50,237 nucleotides of DNA from a bacterium (GCA_029778565.1 JAKOQC010000575.1:1-50237), one strand, 5' to 3'; positions 1 to 10,517 are shown, counted from the first letter of the stretch. The notes: generated from the sequence alone by a model not told the origin. A program made the numbers and translations.

Positions 1-63
1 CAACGCAGATGAAGTGAACCCAGCCAACAACAACAATCGGAACGCTGGGCTGTCTGTCCGCTG
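1..63 (+). CDS. C-terminal fragment of a protein truncated by the window edge (...NADEVNPANNNNRNAGLSVR*)
   Basis: Reading frame 2 is open from the window start to TGA at 61-63; AAC-rich, Asn/Arg-rich C-terminus. Confidence 0.5.
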
Positions 64-194
64 ACTCTTAGAGCATATTTTGTAACAGTTTTGCACTCAC
101 TACACCTCTATTGGCTCATCTTCCTCTGAGCCGGTATTTTAGCACTTTTTGCTTCATTCGTCTTTGTTTTAACTGTTCCTTGACGTTAGGGGAT

Positions 195-789
195 ACTCTC
201 GAACCAAGGTGTTCTTATTCATCAAGACAATAACCACGATGTCTTTAGTACCTCGGTAATTGGCAATAGTATTTATGGCAATGGTCAGTTTGGAATAGAC
301 TTAGCGGCCGATAGTGGCGGAGAAGGTACTGCCGATACTGACCTTGGCCCGAATTTATTAAATGATTATCTTATGAGTTATCCGACTACACTGGCAAACT
401 ACTACCTTAACAGACCAGTTATTAATTCTACGAGCTTTAGTGGGAATCAACTAACAATTGGCTATAACTTTACTGCCAATCAGGCCGATAATAGCACGCT
501 ACTTCAGACAGACGTAATTGGTTATCGTTTAGACTTTTATCTCAATGAGGGTAGTCAGGATGGTGCCTATGATGGATATAGTCAAGGTAAAACACACCTT
601 GGTAGCTTTGTAGTCGATGGTTCAGAAACCAATGCAAGCCATACTTTTACTAGCCCGGTAAGTCTAAGTAATAGTCAAAATATAACTACAACAGCAACAG
701 TCTTGTGGAGAGTGATACCAATTGATGAATGTAATGTTAGTACTAGTGTCTATGGGTCTGGACCACCATATTCAGCGTGTCCAATGTAA
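195..789 (+). pseudogene. 5'-truncated parallel-beta-helix surface protein, C-terminal part only
   Basis: Frame from ~201 reads NQGVLIHQDNNHDVFSTSVIGNSIYGNGQFGIDLAADS...LGPNLLNDYLMSYP..., matching the C-terminal half of the 3456-5252 product; no N-terminus or signal peptide upstream. Confidence 0.7.
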
Positions 790-812
790 CATTTGAGTTA
801 AAAGGAGTTATT

Positions 813-1121
813 ATGAAGAAAAATCTTGGTAAAGTAGCAAAAACATTAATAGTTAGTTTGGCAATTGCATTGTTAATTAGTGTAGTAAACATGAGTGTAA
901 GTATTGCACAAGAAATAAACCCTGCTGACGGCACCTATAGTTATGGTTCTACCTCAGAATTTTCGCCATATGTTACCCTTACATCTAGCGGTACATTGGC
1001 ACCAACTGGCGATAGCCAAACTGTCGGTTATATAGCTGCTTTAGCCATGTTACTAGTTTCGGGCGGAATTGTTATTGCTGTAGTAAAAAATAAAAATAAT
1101 TTACTTAATAATAAATGCTAA
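813..1121 (+). CDS. Small secreted protein with LAPTG-type sortase sorting signal
   Basis: SD aaaggag before ATG 813; N-terminal signal peptide MKKNLGKVAKTLIVSLAIALL; C-terminus LAPTGD + hydrophobic span + KNKNN. Confidence 0.7.
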   Translation: MKKNLGKVAKTLIVSLAIALLISVVNMSVSIAQEINPADGTYSYGSTSEFSPYVTLTSSGTLAPTGDSQTVGYIAALAMLLVSGGIVIAVVKNKNNLLNNKC

Positions 1122-3409
1122 AATTTCGCATATTACTACCAATACTACTTGGCCTGTTTTTGATGTTTGTATTTAGTAATACGGCTAGTGCAGCAAATTA
1201 CGATGTAACAAACACTGACGATAGTGGCGCAGGTAGCTTAAGACAAGCAATATTAGATGCCAATGCAAATTTAGGTGCCGATACTATTAGCTTTGCAATT
1301 GCAGGCGCGGGTGTACATACTATTACATTGGCAAGTGATCTGCCAGATATTACCGATACCGTTACTATAGATGGCACCACTCAGTCTGGCGCTAGTTGTG
1401 GAACCTTGGTACCATCCTTACCAGCTAACTCAAATACTCCACATACCCTTCTAATAGAAATAGATGGTAGTCAGCTTAGCGACCCTGGATTTTCTTACCA
1501 AGTAGGTGTACTTCGCATAGAATCTGGTGGCGATAACACTATAATAAAAGGCTTAATAATAAATAATGCTGGGCAGAGTGGCTTTGAAAGTGTTAATGGT
1601 ATTGCTACAAAGGCAAGTGGTGATGTTATTTCGAATATCTCTATTAACTGTAATTATATTGGTACCGACCCTACCGGAGATTCTGCAGAGGCAAATTTAC
1701 AAAATGGTATTTATATTGATTACGGGTCGGTTTCTGGGTTAACAATTCAAAACAACGTAATTGGTGGGAACGGCAAAGCTCAAATTTATCTATTGGGTAA
1801 TAATTCTACTATTGATATAGACCACAACCTTATAGGTTCGCAGGCAAATGGTACTACTGTACTTACAGGAGGCTTTGCAAATGGCGGGGTGAATTTTCAG
1901 AGCGCTACTAATGCTAACATTAATAACAATGTCGTAGTTAATCAGGTTGGAGGAATTAATGGAGGAGATACTCTTATTGACTCAGAAGTGAGTAATAACT
2001 ACGTAGGAGTGGGCCTAAATGGCAATTCTATTCCAAATGGTTATGGCATATATATTATCGCTGCAAATTTAACTCTTTCATCTAACCTAGTAGCAAATAA
2101 TACTCAGGGAGGCATTACTGTAGTGGCTGATGGGGCAAATATTAATGCTAATGAAATAAGAAACAATGATGTTAATGGTTTATATACTATTTCTATCTCT
2201 GATACAACTAATTTTATTGTACAAAATAATAATATCTATTCTAATAATGGAGAAGGTATTAACGTTCAAAGCTCTTATGGCGCATCTAAGACTCTCATTT
2301 ATAACAACAATATCTATTCGAATATAAAAAACGGGATTTTAGTCAATAATACAGGTCACGATATACAAATATACTCAAATAATATTGGCCTAGATGCGTC
2401 AAATAATCCGGCCGGCAATACCCAAGATGGTATTCGGTTGGGGAACGATAGTTATGATAGCACGGCAAGCCAGGTAACCATTGGAAGTGCTACAGCAGGG
2501 CAACAAAATGTTATTTCTGCTAACGGCGGTAGTGGGGTGCATATTACTAATACTTCTTGCGGAACCACAACATTAAATACGTTAATTGGTAATTATATAG
2601 GCACAAACACCTCTGGTACTATTGCTAATGGTTATGGCAACAGCCTATCTGGTGTTACGGTTAATGAATCAATTGCAAATTGTTCTAACCCAACTACTGT
2701 ATTAAAAAACCAAATAGGTGGTGATGGTCAGGGCGAACAAAATATAATTGCTGGTAATACTCAAGACGGTATTAGAATATTTCATGTGCCCGATGGCTAC
2801 CAAGATGATTGCGATTATGGCTTTGGGTTTACCGCATGTACGGGTTCTGATGTATTTAGTAATGTAGTTTTACCAAACACAATTTATGGTAATGGTAATT
2901 TAGGGGTAAATCTAGCAACAGATAACGATAACGACGGACAAGCCGATATAGATCTTGGGCCCAATGTATTAAATGACTTCTTAATAGATTACCCAGCCAG
3001 CTACTCGAATAATTACCTTAATCGTCCTACTATAACTTCGGCAGATATTAGTGGAAATCAACTAACAGTTGGATATAATTTTCAGGCACCACCCGGTATT
3101 ACGCCAAGTGATGATGGGTATAGCTTATTACCAACCGACTTACTCGGTTATCGATTAGACTTTTATTTGAATAATAATGCTCAAGATGGTGCTTATGCCG
3201 GATATAATCAGGGCAAAACGCACCTTGGTAGCTTTGTAGTTGATGGCTCAGAAACCAATGCTACCCATACATTTACTAGCTCGATACCACTCGATGGTAA
3301 TCAGAGTATTTCTGCGACTGCTACAATATTATGGAAAAACATTACTTGTCAGCAAAGTGGCTTTATTCGACAAGGCGATGGACCGCCATATCAAGGCTGT
3401 ACCGATTAA
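1115..3409 (+). CDS. Secreted right-handed parallel beta-helix repeat protein with DSGAGSLRQAILDAN N-terminal motif
   Basis: Signal peptide; NTDDSGAGSLRQAILDANAN motif; many NN-G-I / NGI repeats; start overlaps the upstream stop. Confidence 0.85.
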   Translation: MLKFRILLPILLGLFLMFVFSNTASAANYDVTNTDDSGAGSLRQAILDANANLGADTISFAIAGAGVHTITLASDLPDITDTVTIDGTTQSGASCGTLVPSLPANSNTPHTLLIEIDGSQLSDPGFSYQVGVLRIESGGDNTIIKGLIINNAGQSGFESVNGIATKASGDVISNISINCNYIGTDPTGDSAEANLQNGIYIDYGSVSGLTIQNNVIGGNGKAQIYLLGNNSTIDIDHNLIGSQANGTTVLTGGFANGGVNFQSATNANINNNVVVNQVGGINGGDTLIDSEVSNNYVGVGLNGNSIPNGYGIYIIAANLTLSSNLVANNTQGGITVVADGANINANEIRNNDVNGLYTISISDTTNFIVQNNNIYSNNGEGINVQSSYGASKTLIYNNNIYSNIKNGILVNNTGHDIQIYSNNIGLDASNNPAGNTQDGIRLGNDSYDSTASQVTIGSATAGQQNVISANGGSGVHITNTSCGTTTLNTLIGNYIGTNTSGTIANGYGNSLSGVTVNESIANCSNPTTVLKNQIGGDGQGEQNIIAGNTQDGIRIFHVPDGYQDDCDYGFGFTACTGSDVFSNVVLPNTIYGNGNLGVNLATDNDNDGQADIDLGPNVLNDFLIDYPASYSNNYLNRPTITSADISGNQLTVGYNFQAPPGITPSDDGYSLLPTDLLGYRLDFYLNNNAQDGAYAGYNQGKTHLGSFVVDGSETNATHTFTSSIPLDGNQSISATATILWKNITCQQSGFIRQGDGPPYQGCTD

Positions 3410-3455
3410 GACACTGTCTAGATATCTGGGAATTGATAAGGTATACTTTAATATT

Positions 3456-5252
3456 ATGAAACGCTTACGGTTGTTAATACTTGTAACTTCAGCTTCTTTA
3501 ATTGCATCAGTTGCTTTATGTGTCTCAACAGCCCATGCTGCAGATTATCCGGTTACTACTACTGCCGATTCTGGAGCTGGTAGTCTTCGGCAAGCAATCT
3601 TAGACGCTAATGCCAACCCAGGAGCAGACAGCATTAGTTTTGCCATTATTGGTGGTGGCGTACAAACCATTACACCGGCATCAGCATTGCCAGACATTAC
3701 TGATCAACTAACCATTGACGGTACCACACAAAGCGGAGCTAGTTGTGGAACACTAGTACCAGCTAGCTTGCCAGTGAACAATAATACACCGCACAATCTA
3801 TTAATAGAGATAAATGCGAGTGGCGCAAGTGGAATAAATGCTTTACATTTTACAACTGGCTCTACAAATTCAGTCGTAAGGGGTTTAGTAATGAATGGAA
3901 CTACTAATAATGCTGCTGCACTCTCAATAGATTCAACTGTAGGGGGTGTGTTGGTTGAGTGTAATTATATTGGTACCAATGCTAGCGGCAGTACTATAGT
4001 GGCTAATTCTGGTGCCGACATTTATGCCTTTGTTAATAATAGTGGGAATGTTTTTCAAAACAATTTAGTATCCGGCTCGAACTCAGAAGGTATTGTTATT
4101 AGTACTGGTACTTTTCAAAATAACTTAGTTGGTACTGATGCAACCGGTAAAGTTGCGCTTGCTAATAATACATATGGTGTTTCGACTGCAGATGGTACAA
4201 ACGTTACTATTTATCATAATGTTATTGCAGGTAATAATAACAATGGCATTTTTATGGGCGCAGCTACTCAAATTACCATTACCGGAAATTATATTGGCTT
4301 AAACATAGAAGGTAATCCTTTAGCAAATAATGGTAATGGTATTACTGCCTATGGAACAAGTAATTTTTCTATTGGTGGAACATTGGCGAGCGAGAGAAAT
4401 ATTATTTCTGCTAACAATAATAATGGTATTCATCTTTATAGAGATTGTAGTGCTAATGGTAATACTACTAACTCCACAGTGTTTAATAATTTTATTGGTA
4501 CCAAGGCTAATGGGGCAGTACAGGCTGGGTATGGTAACGGAGCTGCGGGAATACAAGTTAATGAATTCTATGGTGGCTGTGTTTCTGTGTACAAACACCA
4601 AATTGGCGGTGATAATACAGGCGAGCCAAACATAATTGCCGGCAATACGAATCAGGGTATTTTAATTCACCAAAGTGGTGCTCAAGATGTGTTTAGCGTG
4701 AGTGCTGTAAATAATAGTATTTATGCCAATGGTCAATTCGGTATTGATATTGCCTCTGATAGCAATCAAGACAACGGAATTGCCGATACTGATCTCGGGC
4801 CTAACCTGCTTAATAATTACTTGATGTCTCTGCCTACTGATGGTCATGCTAATTACTATTTAAATAGACCGACCATTACCTCTACGAGCTTTTCCGGTAA
4901 TCAATTAACTGTTAATTACAACTATACAGCAAATATGGCAGATAATGTTTCGCTGAATCAAGCAGATGTAGTTGGTTATCGCTTAGATTTTTATCTAAAT
5001 GACAATTCACAAGATGGTGCATATGTTGGGTACAATCAAGGTAAAACACACTTAGGATCTTTTGTTGTTAATGGAAGTGAAACGAATGCCACACATACAT
5101 TTACGAGCTCTGTTTTATTAAGTGCAGATCAATCAGTTAATGCAACCGCAACGGTATTATGGAAAAACATACCACAATCAGTATGTTCTAACCCAAATGC
5201 TTATTATGGTAATGGGGTACCGTATGATCCTTGTACTCCACCACAACCGTAG
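3456..5252 (+). CDS. Secreted right-handed parallel beta-helix repeat protein, paralog of 1115-3409
   Basis: ATG 3456 gives signal peptide MKRLRLLILVTSASLIASVALC; TTADSGAGSLRQAILDANANPGADSISFAI shared with the upstream paralog. Confidence 0.85.
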   Translation: MKRLRLLILVTSASLIASVALCVSTAHAADYPVTTTADSGAGSLRQAILDANANPGADSISFAIIGGGVQTITPASALPDITDQLTIDGTTQSGASCGTLVPASLPVNNNTPHNLLIEINASGASGINALHFTTGSTNSVVRGLVMNGTTNNAAALSIDSTVGGVLVECNYIGTNASGSTIVANSGADIYAFVNNSGNVFQNNLVSGSNSEGIVISTGTFQNNLVGTDATGKVALANNTYGVSTADGTNVTIYHNVIAGNNNNGIFMGAATQITITGNYIGLNIEGNPLANNGNGITAYGTSNFSIGGTLASERNIISANNNNGIHLYRDCSANGNTTNSTVFNNFIGTKANGAVQAGYGNGAAGIQVNEFYGGCVSVYKHQIGGDNTGEPNIIAGNTNQGILIHQSGAQDVFSVSAVNNSIYANGQFGIDIASDSNQDNGIADTDLGPNLLNNYLMSLPTDGHANYYLNRPTITSTSFSGNQLTVNYNYTANMADNVSLNQADVVGYRLDFYLNDNSQDGAYVGYNQGKTHLGSFVVNGSETNATHTFTSSVLLSADQSVNATATVLWKNIPQSVCSNPNAYYGNGVPYDPCTPPQP

Positions 5253-5294
5253 CAACAGTTGCGTAACAGTAAGCGAATAAGAGATAATAGTGTA

Positions 5295-6605
5295 ATGAAT
5301 AAAGTTACTCCACGCCGACCCTCTGGTTTTCCAGAATATTTACCTGCAGAACAAATCGAATTTAAGAGAATGATCTCGGCTATTAGCGAGACATATGAGT
5401 TATTCGGGTTTACACCAATAGAAACTCCAGCTATTGAATTGGCAGAAGTGTTATTGGCTAAAGGTGGCGGAGAAACAGAAAAAGAAATTTACCGATTTAG
5501 TAAAGGTGAAAAAGACTATGCTCTACACTATGATTTAACAGTGCCATTAGCTCGCTATGTTTCAGAACATCAAAGTGATTTGGTAATGCCGTTTAGGCGC
5601 TATCAAATTCAAAAGAATTGGCGCGCCGAACGAGCCCAAAAAGGTCGATTTAGAGAATTTTTGCAATGCGATGTGGACGTAATTGGTTCTCACTCGGTCT
5701 TACATGATGCCGAAATAGTTGCAGTTGTGAGTGAGGCTTTTTCTCGGCTAGCAATAGGTGACTACATTATTCGCATTAGTAATCGAAAATTACTGAGTGG
5801 TTTTGTGGATGCTATTGACCTAAGTGATAAGGCATCGGATGTTTTGCATCTGGTTGATAAGCTAGAGAAGCTGGATAAGGACGCGCTGATAGAAGAGTTT
5901 GGTAAGATTGGCCTAAGTAGTGATGATACTCAGCAAGTAATTGACTTTGTTTCTATGAGTGGCACGCCAGAAGAGGTATTAGAACAACTAGAAGGTCTTT
6001 CTATTGATAATAAAACTTTTCTTGCTGGTATTGCAGAAATGAAGGAGCTACTCTTCGCCCTAAAAGCTGCCAACGTTAATCCTAAAGTTTATTCTTTTGA
6101 TTTACGAATTGTAAGAGGCCTAGACTATTATACTGGCACTGTGTACGAAACTAACTTAGTTGATTACCCAGAATTTGGTAGTGTGTGCTCGGGTGGACGG
6201 TATAATGATCTCACAAAATATTACTCCAGCGCAGATTTACCCGGAGTGGGTATTTCTATTGGACTAACCCGGCTCTTTGCGGCTATGCAAGAAGCAAATA
6301 AAATAGATAGTAAAGCTGCTTCACCAAATAAAATATTAATCGTACAGTTTGGTGGTAAAAAAGTGCTTGCCAAAGCATTAGAGGTTGCAAGTGAGTTGCG
6401 CAGTCAAAAGATAAATACACAAATTTTTCTTGATGAAGCAAAGCTAGATAAACAATTTAAGTATGCCGATAAACTTGGTGTACCATATGTACTGGTAATT
6501 GGTGATGCAGAATTAGAAAGCGGTAAAGTAGTGCTTAAAGATATGAGTAGTGGCGATCAGGCAACTTTGACCGTTAAAGAAGTATTAGAAAAACTAAAAA
6601 ATTAA
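5295..6605 (+). CDS. hisS: Histidyl-tRNA synthetase
   Basis: Class II aaRS motifs; RGLDYYTGTVYE; GGRYNDL; GVGISIGLTRLF. Confidence 0.93.
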   Translation: MNKVTPRRPSGFPEYLPAEQIEFKRMISAISETYELFGFTPIETPAIELAEVLLAKGGGETEKEIYRFSKGEKDYALHYDLTVPLARYVSEHQSDLVMPFRRYQIQKNWRAERAQKGRFREFLQCDVDVIGSHSVLHDAEIVAVVSEAFSRLAIGDYIIRISNRKLLSGFVDAIDLSDKASDVLHLVDKLEKLDKDALIEEFGKIGLSSDDTQQVIDFVSMSGTPEEVLEQLEGLSIDNKTFLAGIAEMKELLFALKAANVNPKVYSFDLRIVRGLDYYTGTVYETNLVDYPEFGSVCSGGRYNDLTKYYSSADLPGVGISIGLTRLFAAMQEANKIDSKAASPNKILIVQFGGKKVLAKALEVASELRSQKINTQIFLDEAKLDKQFKYADKLGVPYVLVIGDAELESGKVVLKDMSSGDQATLTVKEVLEKLKN

Positions 6606-6615
6606 TCAAATAATA

Positions 6616-6640
6616 AAAACACCCAATTTCTGGGTGTTTT
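6616..6640 (+). terminator. Rho-independent terminator downstream of hisS
   Basis: aaaacaccca atttc tgggtgtttt perfect stem with T tract. Confidence 0.8.
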
Positions 6641-6736
6641 ATATTGTCTACATTATAGCACATAAGAGCATTAAAAAACAGTCTTGTTCTTTTGTCAAAT
6701 TAAGAGCAGAATACTTAAATAAATAGGAGTTATATT

Positions 6737-8026
6737 TTGAAATATAAGACCCATATAGTATCTTTAAAAAATGGTGCTAATCTTTTGGCTATAGATGTAG
6801 CAGATACTAAGAAATTTTTATTTAACTCATGTTTTCGAGCTGGCTGGGATTATACAGAACCATCAAAGCAAGAATTAGCACATTTATTAGAGCACTTAGC
6901 CTTTTGTGGTAATTCAAAATACAAAACTGAGGAAGCACTTTCATATGAGGCAGAAAAATATGGTGTAAGGGTTAATGCGAATACATCTGATCATCTAATA
7001 AGATATTACTATAATGGTGGTATTAATGAATATGAACATATTATAGATTTAGCCACTGCGCAAATTGGTAAGCCAATTTTTTCTAAAAAAGACATTGATA
7101 ATCAAAAAAAAGTTGTTGCTGTAGAACTTTCTAGAAAGAAAGATAACGACTCAGATAGGTGTGGTTACCTAGCAAGTCAAACAATAATGACAAAATTTTT
7201 GTCTATAGATGAAAGAATTGCATCTCTTAATAATATTAATCGTGAAGATATAGTTGATTATTTTAATAAATACCACGTAGCTCAAAATTTGTATTTTATT
7301 ATAGCAGGCGATCTTAGTAGCGGCAGATTATCAAATATTGAATCTATTTTAAATAAGTTTTTAGAAACATATAGAACAGGTGAAAAACAAAAATGGAAAA
7401 AGAAAGATCTAAGTAAGTTTAATAAAGAGATATTAGTTCAAGATTCTAAGTTAGAAACAGAACAGCATTTTGAATTACACTTTATTAAAAAAAAATACAA
7501 TAAACAATTAGAGGCTCCGATGCAACTATTTAATACGCTTTTAGGTGTTGGATTTGGTGCTAGATTATTTACAAAAACTCGCCAAGAAGGACTAAGTTAC
7601 GGCGCACATTCATATTATGCAATAGACGAAGATTACAGTTATTTTATAATAAAAGACCGAACCCAACCTAAAAATATTGCTGGATTGTTCGACATTTGCG
7701 TAGGAGAAGTTGCAAAAATTTTGGATGGTAAATTTACTAAAGAGGAGTGGGATAGAGCAAAGGGTTTTTGTTTGAATTCTTTAGAAATTGGATTTGAAAC
7801 ACCAGATGATCTTGAATATTGGTTTGACACAAACTTTTTAGAAGGTAAACCACTTGAGACACCAGATAGTTTTATTAATAAACTTAAAAAAGTGCAACCA
7901 AAAGATATATCAAAACTCAGAAATTCATTTTTTAAAGACTCAGAATGGCTAGTATCATTAGTGGGTAAGGATATTGGTAAAGATCAAGCAAAATATAAGC
8001 AAATTGTTGAAAAGTATTTTGGTTAG
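6737..8026 (+). CDS. M16-family zinc peptidase
   Basis: HLLEHLAFCG (HxxEH); R/Y-containing C-terminal half (GLSYGAHSYY); TTG start with taggagtt SD. Confidence 0.85.
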   Translation: MKYKTHIVSLKNGANLLAIDVADTKKFLFNSCFRAGWDYTEPSKQELAHLLEHLAFCGNSKYKTEEALSYEAEKYGVRVNANTSDHLIRYYYNGGINEYEHIIDLATAQIGKPIFSKKDIDNQKKVVAVELSRKKDNDSDRCGYLASQTIMTKFLSIDERIASLNNINREDIVDYFNKYHVAQNLYFIIAGDLSSGRLSNIESILNKFLETYRTGEKQKWKKKDLSKFNKEILVQDSKLETEQHFELHFIKKKYNKQLEAPMQLFNTLLGVGFGARLFTKTRQEGLSYGAHSYYAIDEDYSYFIIKDRTQPKNIAGLFDICVGEVAKILDGKFTKEEWDRAKGFCLNSLEIGFETPDDLEYWFDTNFLEGKPLETPDSFINKLKKVQPKDISKLRNSFFKDSEWLVSLVGKDIGKDQAKYKQIVEKYFG

Positions 8027-9270
8027 TTTGTTAATTCAGAGATTTTTATCATTTCTTTTTTGCCAGTTGCACGATCGACAAACTCTACCGAATCAGATTC
8101 TAGAGTCTTATTAGAAATAATTATTTGGTTTGGAATACCAATAAGATCGGCGTCACCAAATTTCTCACCTGGGCTTACATCTGCTCTGTCATCGAACAAA
8201 CAATTTTCTTCACCAAGCTGCTTGTATATATCTTCACCTGCTTTAATATTGGCCGTGTCTGGCAAAGCAATAATATGATACTTGTATGGAGCAACGTTCT
8301 CTGGCCATACTAATCCCTTATCATCATGATATTTTTCTGCTATTACACCCATTAAACGACTAATACCAATTCCATAGCTACCCATCCAGACTAAATGTCG
8401 TGTATTGTCTTGGTCGGTATAGTAGTAGTCTAATAATTCTGAGTATTTCGTGCCAAGAGGGAAGATATTCCCGACCTCACTCGCTTTTACTTCTTCGAGT
8501 TTGTTAAAATCAACTCCTAGTTTTTTGGCATCTTCTGGAGTGGCAACTTCTTTGTTGTAGGCTATCTTATTTTCTCTATCTAAGTAAATTGTATCTTCGC
8601 CACTCTCAAGTAAAGTTTGAAATTCGTGTGAGTATTCTTTGGTAAAATCTCCACCAGAGGCGAGCGTAATAAATGTGTCTTTTGCGAGACCTAGTTTTTC
8701 ATACACGGCTATGTAGCGTTCTTTAGCTACTTCGTAAAACTCTTTTAAGTTATCTTCTGAGGTATGAAAACTATACAGGTCTTTCATAATAAATTCACGT
8801 CCTCGCAAAAGACCAGATTTTGCTCGGGCTTCATTTCTAAATTTTGTTCGAATTTGATAAGTAGCAAATGGCAAGTCTTTGTAACTATTAGCATACTGCT
8901 TAGCAATAGGTGTAATTATGTCTTCGTGGGTTGGGTTAAGAATGTATTCAGCGGTACTCTTTTGTAGAGCTACCTCATTAGCAGCTTTGGTACTCATTAA
9001 TACGTCTACGCTATCGTGACGCTTTGTGGCCTGCCATCTTTCTCTAGGTGAGAGAGATGTAAGATGTAGCTCGGTAGCAATTTTGTCCATTTCTTCTCTC
9101 ACGATAGATTCGATGTTTTGAATAACTCGCCAGCCGAGCGGCAAGAATGCATAAGCACCAGCCAGCTCTTGATAAATAAATCCTGCTCGTGTAAGTAGCT
9201 TTGCATTAATCGATTCAGTTTCGGCCGAAACTGTTTTAGAGGTTTTGGTAAAGTTTTGAGAAAATTTCAT
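8023..9270 (-). CDS. proS: Prolyl-tRNA synthetase, short form without editing insertion
   Basis: LTRAGFIYQELAGAYAFLPLGWRV; RNEARAKSGLLRGREFIMKDLYSFH; GSYGIGISRLMG. Confidence 0.92.
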   Translation of the reverse strand: MKFSQNFTKTSKTVSAETESINAKLLTRAGFIYQELAGAYAFLPLGWRVIQNIESIVREEMDKIATELHLTSLSPRERWQATKRHDSVDVLMSTKAANEVALQKSTAEYILNPTHEDIITPIAKQYANSYKDLPFATYQIRTKFRNEARAKSGLLRGREFIMKDLYSFHTSEDNLKEFYEVAKERYIAVYEKLGLAKDTFITLASGGDFTKEYSHEFQTLLESGEDTIYLDRENKIAYNKEVATPEDAKKLGVDFNKLEEVKASEVGNIFPLGTKYSELLDYYYTDQDNTRHLVWMGSYGIGISRLMGVIAEKYHDDKGLVWPENVAPYKYHIIALPDTANIKAGEDIYKQLGEENCLFDDRADVSPGEKFGDADLIGIPNQIIISNKTLESDSVEFVDRATGKKEMIKISELTN

Positions 9271-9311
9271 GTTCTTATTATCTTATGGAACAGATTTGAA
9301 AGCAATGGAAA

Positions 9312-10490
9312 TTATTTTTTCATTAAAACTTCAATGCCAGGGAGTTTTTTTCCGGATAATAATTCTAGGCTTGCGCCCCCACCGGTTGAAACAAAACTAA
9401 AATGGGAATGTAGGCCTACGTTGTCAATATAAGCAGCGGTATCGCCACCACCAATAATTGTTTTTGCATCACTACTAATCATGGCATGTGCCAAACTTTC
9501 TGAAGCTTTTGCGAAGTTAGCAACTTCTGCCCGTCCAAGTGTGCCATTCCAGAATACCGTTTTACTACCAGCAATAACTTCATTAAACGAATCCATTGTT
9601 GATGGGCCGAGATCGAGTGCAATTTCTTTTGGCCTTAATTGATCAACTTTAGTTGTTCGTAAACCTTTTTTCCCGTCTATATCCAAAGCTACAACTACAT
9701 CACTGGGCAATAACAAACGAACCTTTCGACGCTTTGCGGCGGAAATAATCTTTTTGGCATCAGCAAATGAATCTTTTTCTACTAGGCTGGCTTGCATATT
9801 ATTCCCAAGAGCTGCTAAAAAAGTGTTTGCCATTGCTCCGCCGATTAATAAAGCATTGACGTGTTTGAGCAGCTCGTTGAGTACTTCTATTTTGTCAGAA
9901 ATTTTAGCACCACCAATGACGGCAGTATAAGGTTTGGCAGGAGTTTTCATGAGCTCTGAGAGCGTATTGTATTCTCGCTCTAGCAAGAGCCCGGCTGCAT
10001 GAGGTAATAACTTCGGTATGCCTACAATACTTGCGTGGGCCCGATGAACAGCTGCAAAGGCATCATCTATATACCACTCAGCAAGATCGGCAAGATTTTT
10101 GGCAAAGTTTTTGTCGTTGTCCTCTTCACCTTTATGAAAGCGTAAATTTTCGAGTAAAAGAATGTCACCAGTGCGTAAATATTTCGCCTCATTTTCTACC
10201 TCGCTACCCACACAGTTATCTACAAAAATAACGTCTCTATTGAGTAGCTTGGGCAGTAGCTTGGCAACTGGCCGTAGGCTCATAGAATCGACTACTTTGC
10301 CATCTGGTCGACCATTATGGCTTGCTAAGATTATTGAGCAATCCTTCTCGAGTAGATATTCAATGGTTGGCAAGCTAGAGCGTACACGAAACTCATCGGT
10401 TACCTCACCGTTATTAACCACGTTATAGTCGACTCGTAAAAATACTTTCTTGCCAGTGAGGTCAGCACTATCGAGCGTAAGCAGTTTCAT
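9312..10490 (-). CDS. pgk: Phosphoglycerate kinase
   Basis: FLRVDYNVV; LASHNGRPDGK; GGAKISDKIEVL; GGGDTAAYI; STGGGASLELLSGKKLPG. Confidence 0.95.
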   Translation of the reverse strand: MKLLTLDSADLTGKKVFLRVDYNVVNNGEVTDEFRVRSSLPTIEYLLEKDCSIILASHNGRPDGKVVDSMSLRPVAKLLPKLLNRDVIFVDNCVGSEVENEAKYLRTGDILLLENLRFHKGEEDNDKNFAKNLADLAEWYIDDAFAAVHRAHASIVGIPKLLPHAAGLLLEREYNTLSELMKTPAKPYTAVIGGAKISDKIEVLNELLKHVNALLIGGAMANTFLAALGNNMQASLVEKDSFADAKKIISAAKRRKVRLLLPSDVVVALDIDGKKGLRTTKVDQLRPKEIALDLGPSTMDSFNEVIAGSKTVFWNGTLGRAEVANFAKASESLAHAMISSDAKTIIGGGDTAAYIDNVGLHSHFSFVSTGGGASLELLSGKKLPGIEVLMKK

Positions 10491-10517
10491 TTTATCATTA
10501 TATCAAGAAAGACATTC

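Noticed and set aside
4320-4635. Overlapping ORFs 4320-4601(-) and 4330-4635(+) within the beta-helix gene
   Set aside because: Out-of-frame by-products of AAT-rich repeats
1115-5252. CRISPR-like or tandem DNA repeats in the Asn-rich genes
   Set aside because: Repetition is at protein level (beta-helix rungs); there are no exact evenly spaced DNA repeats
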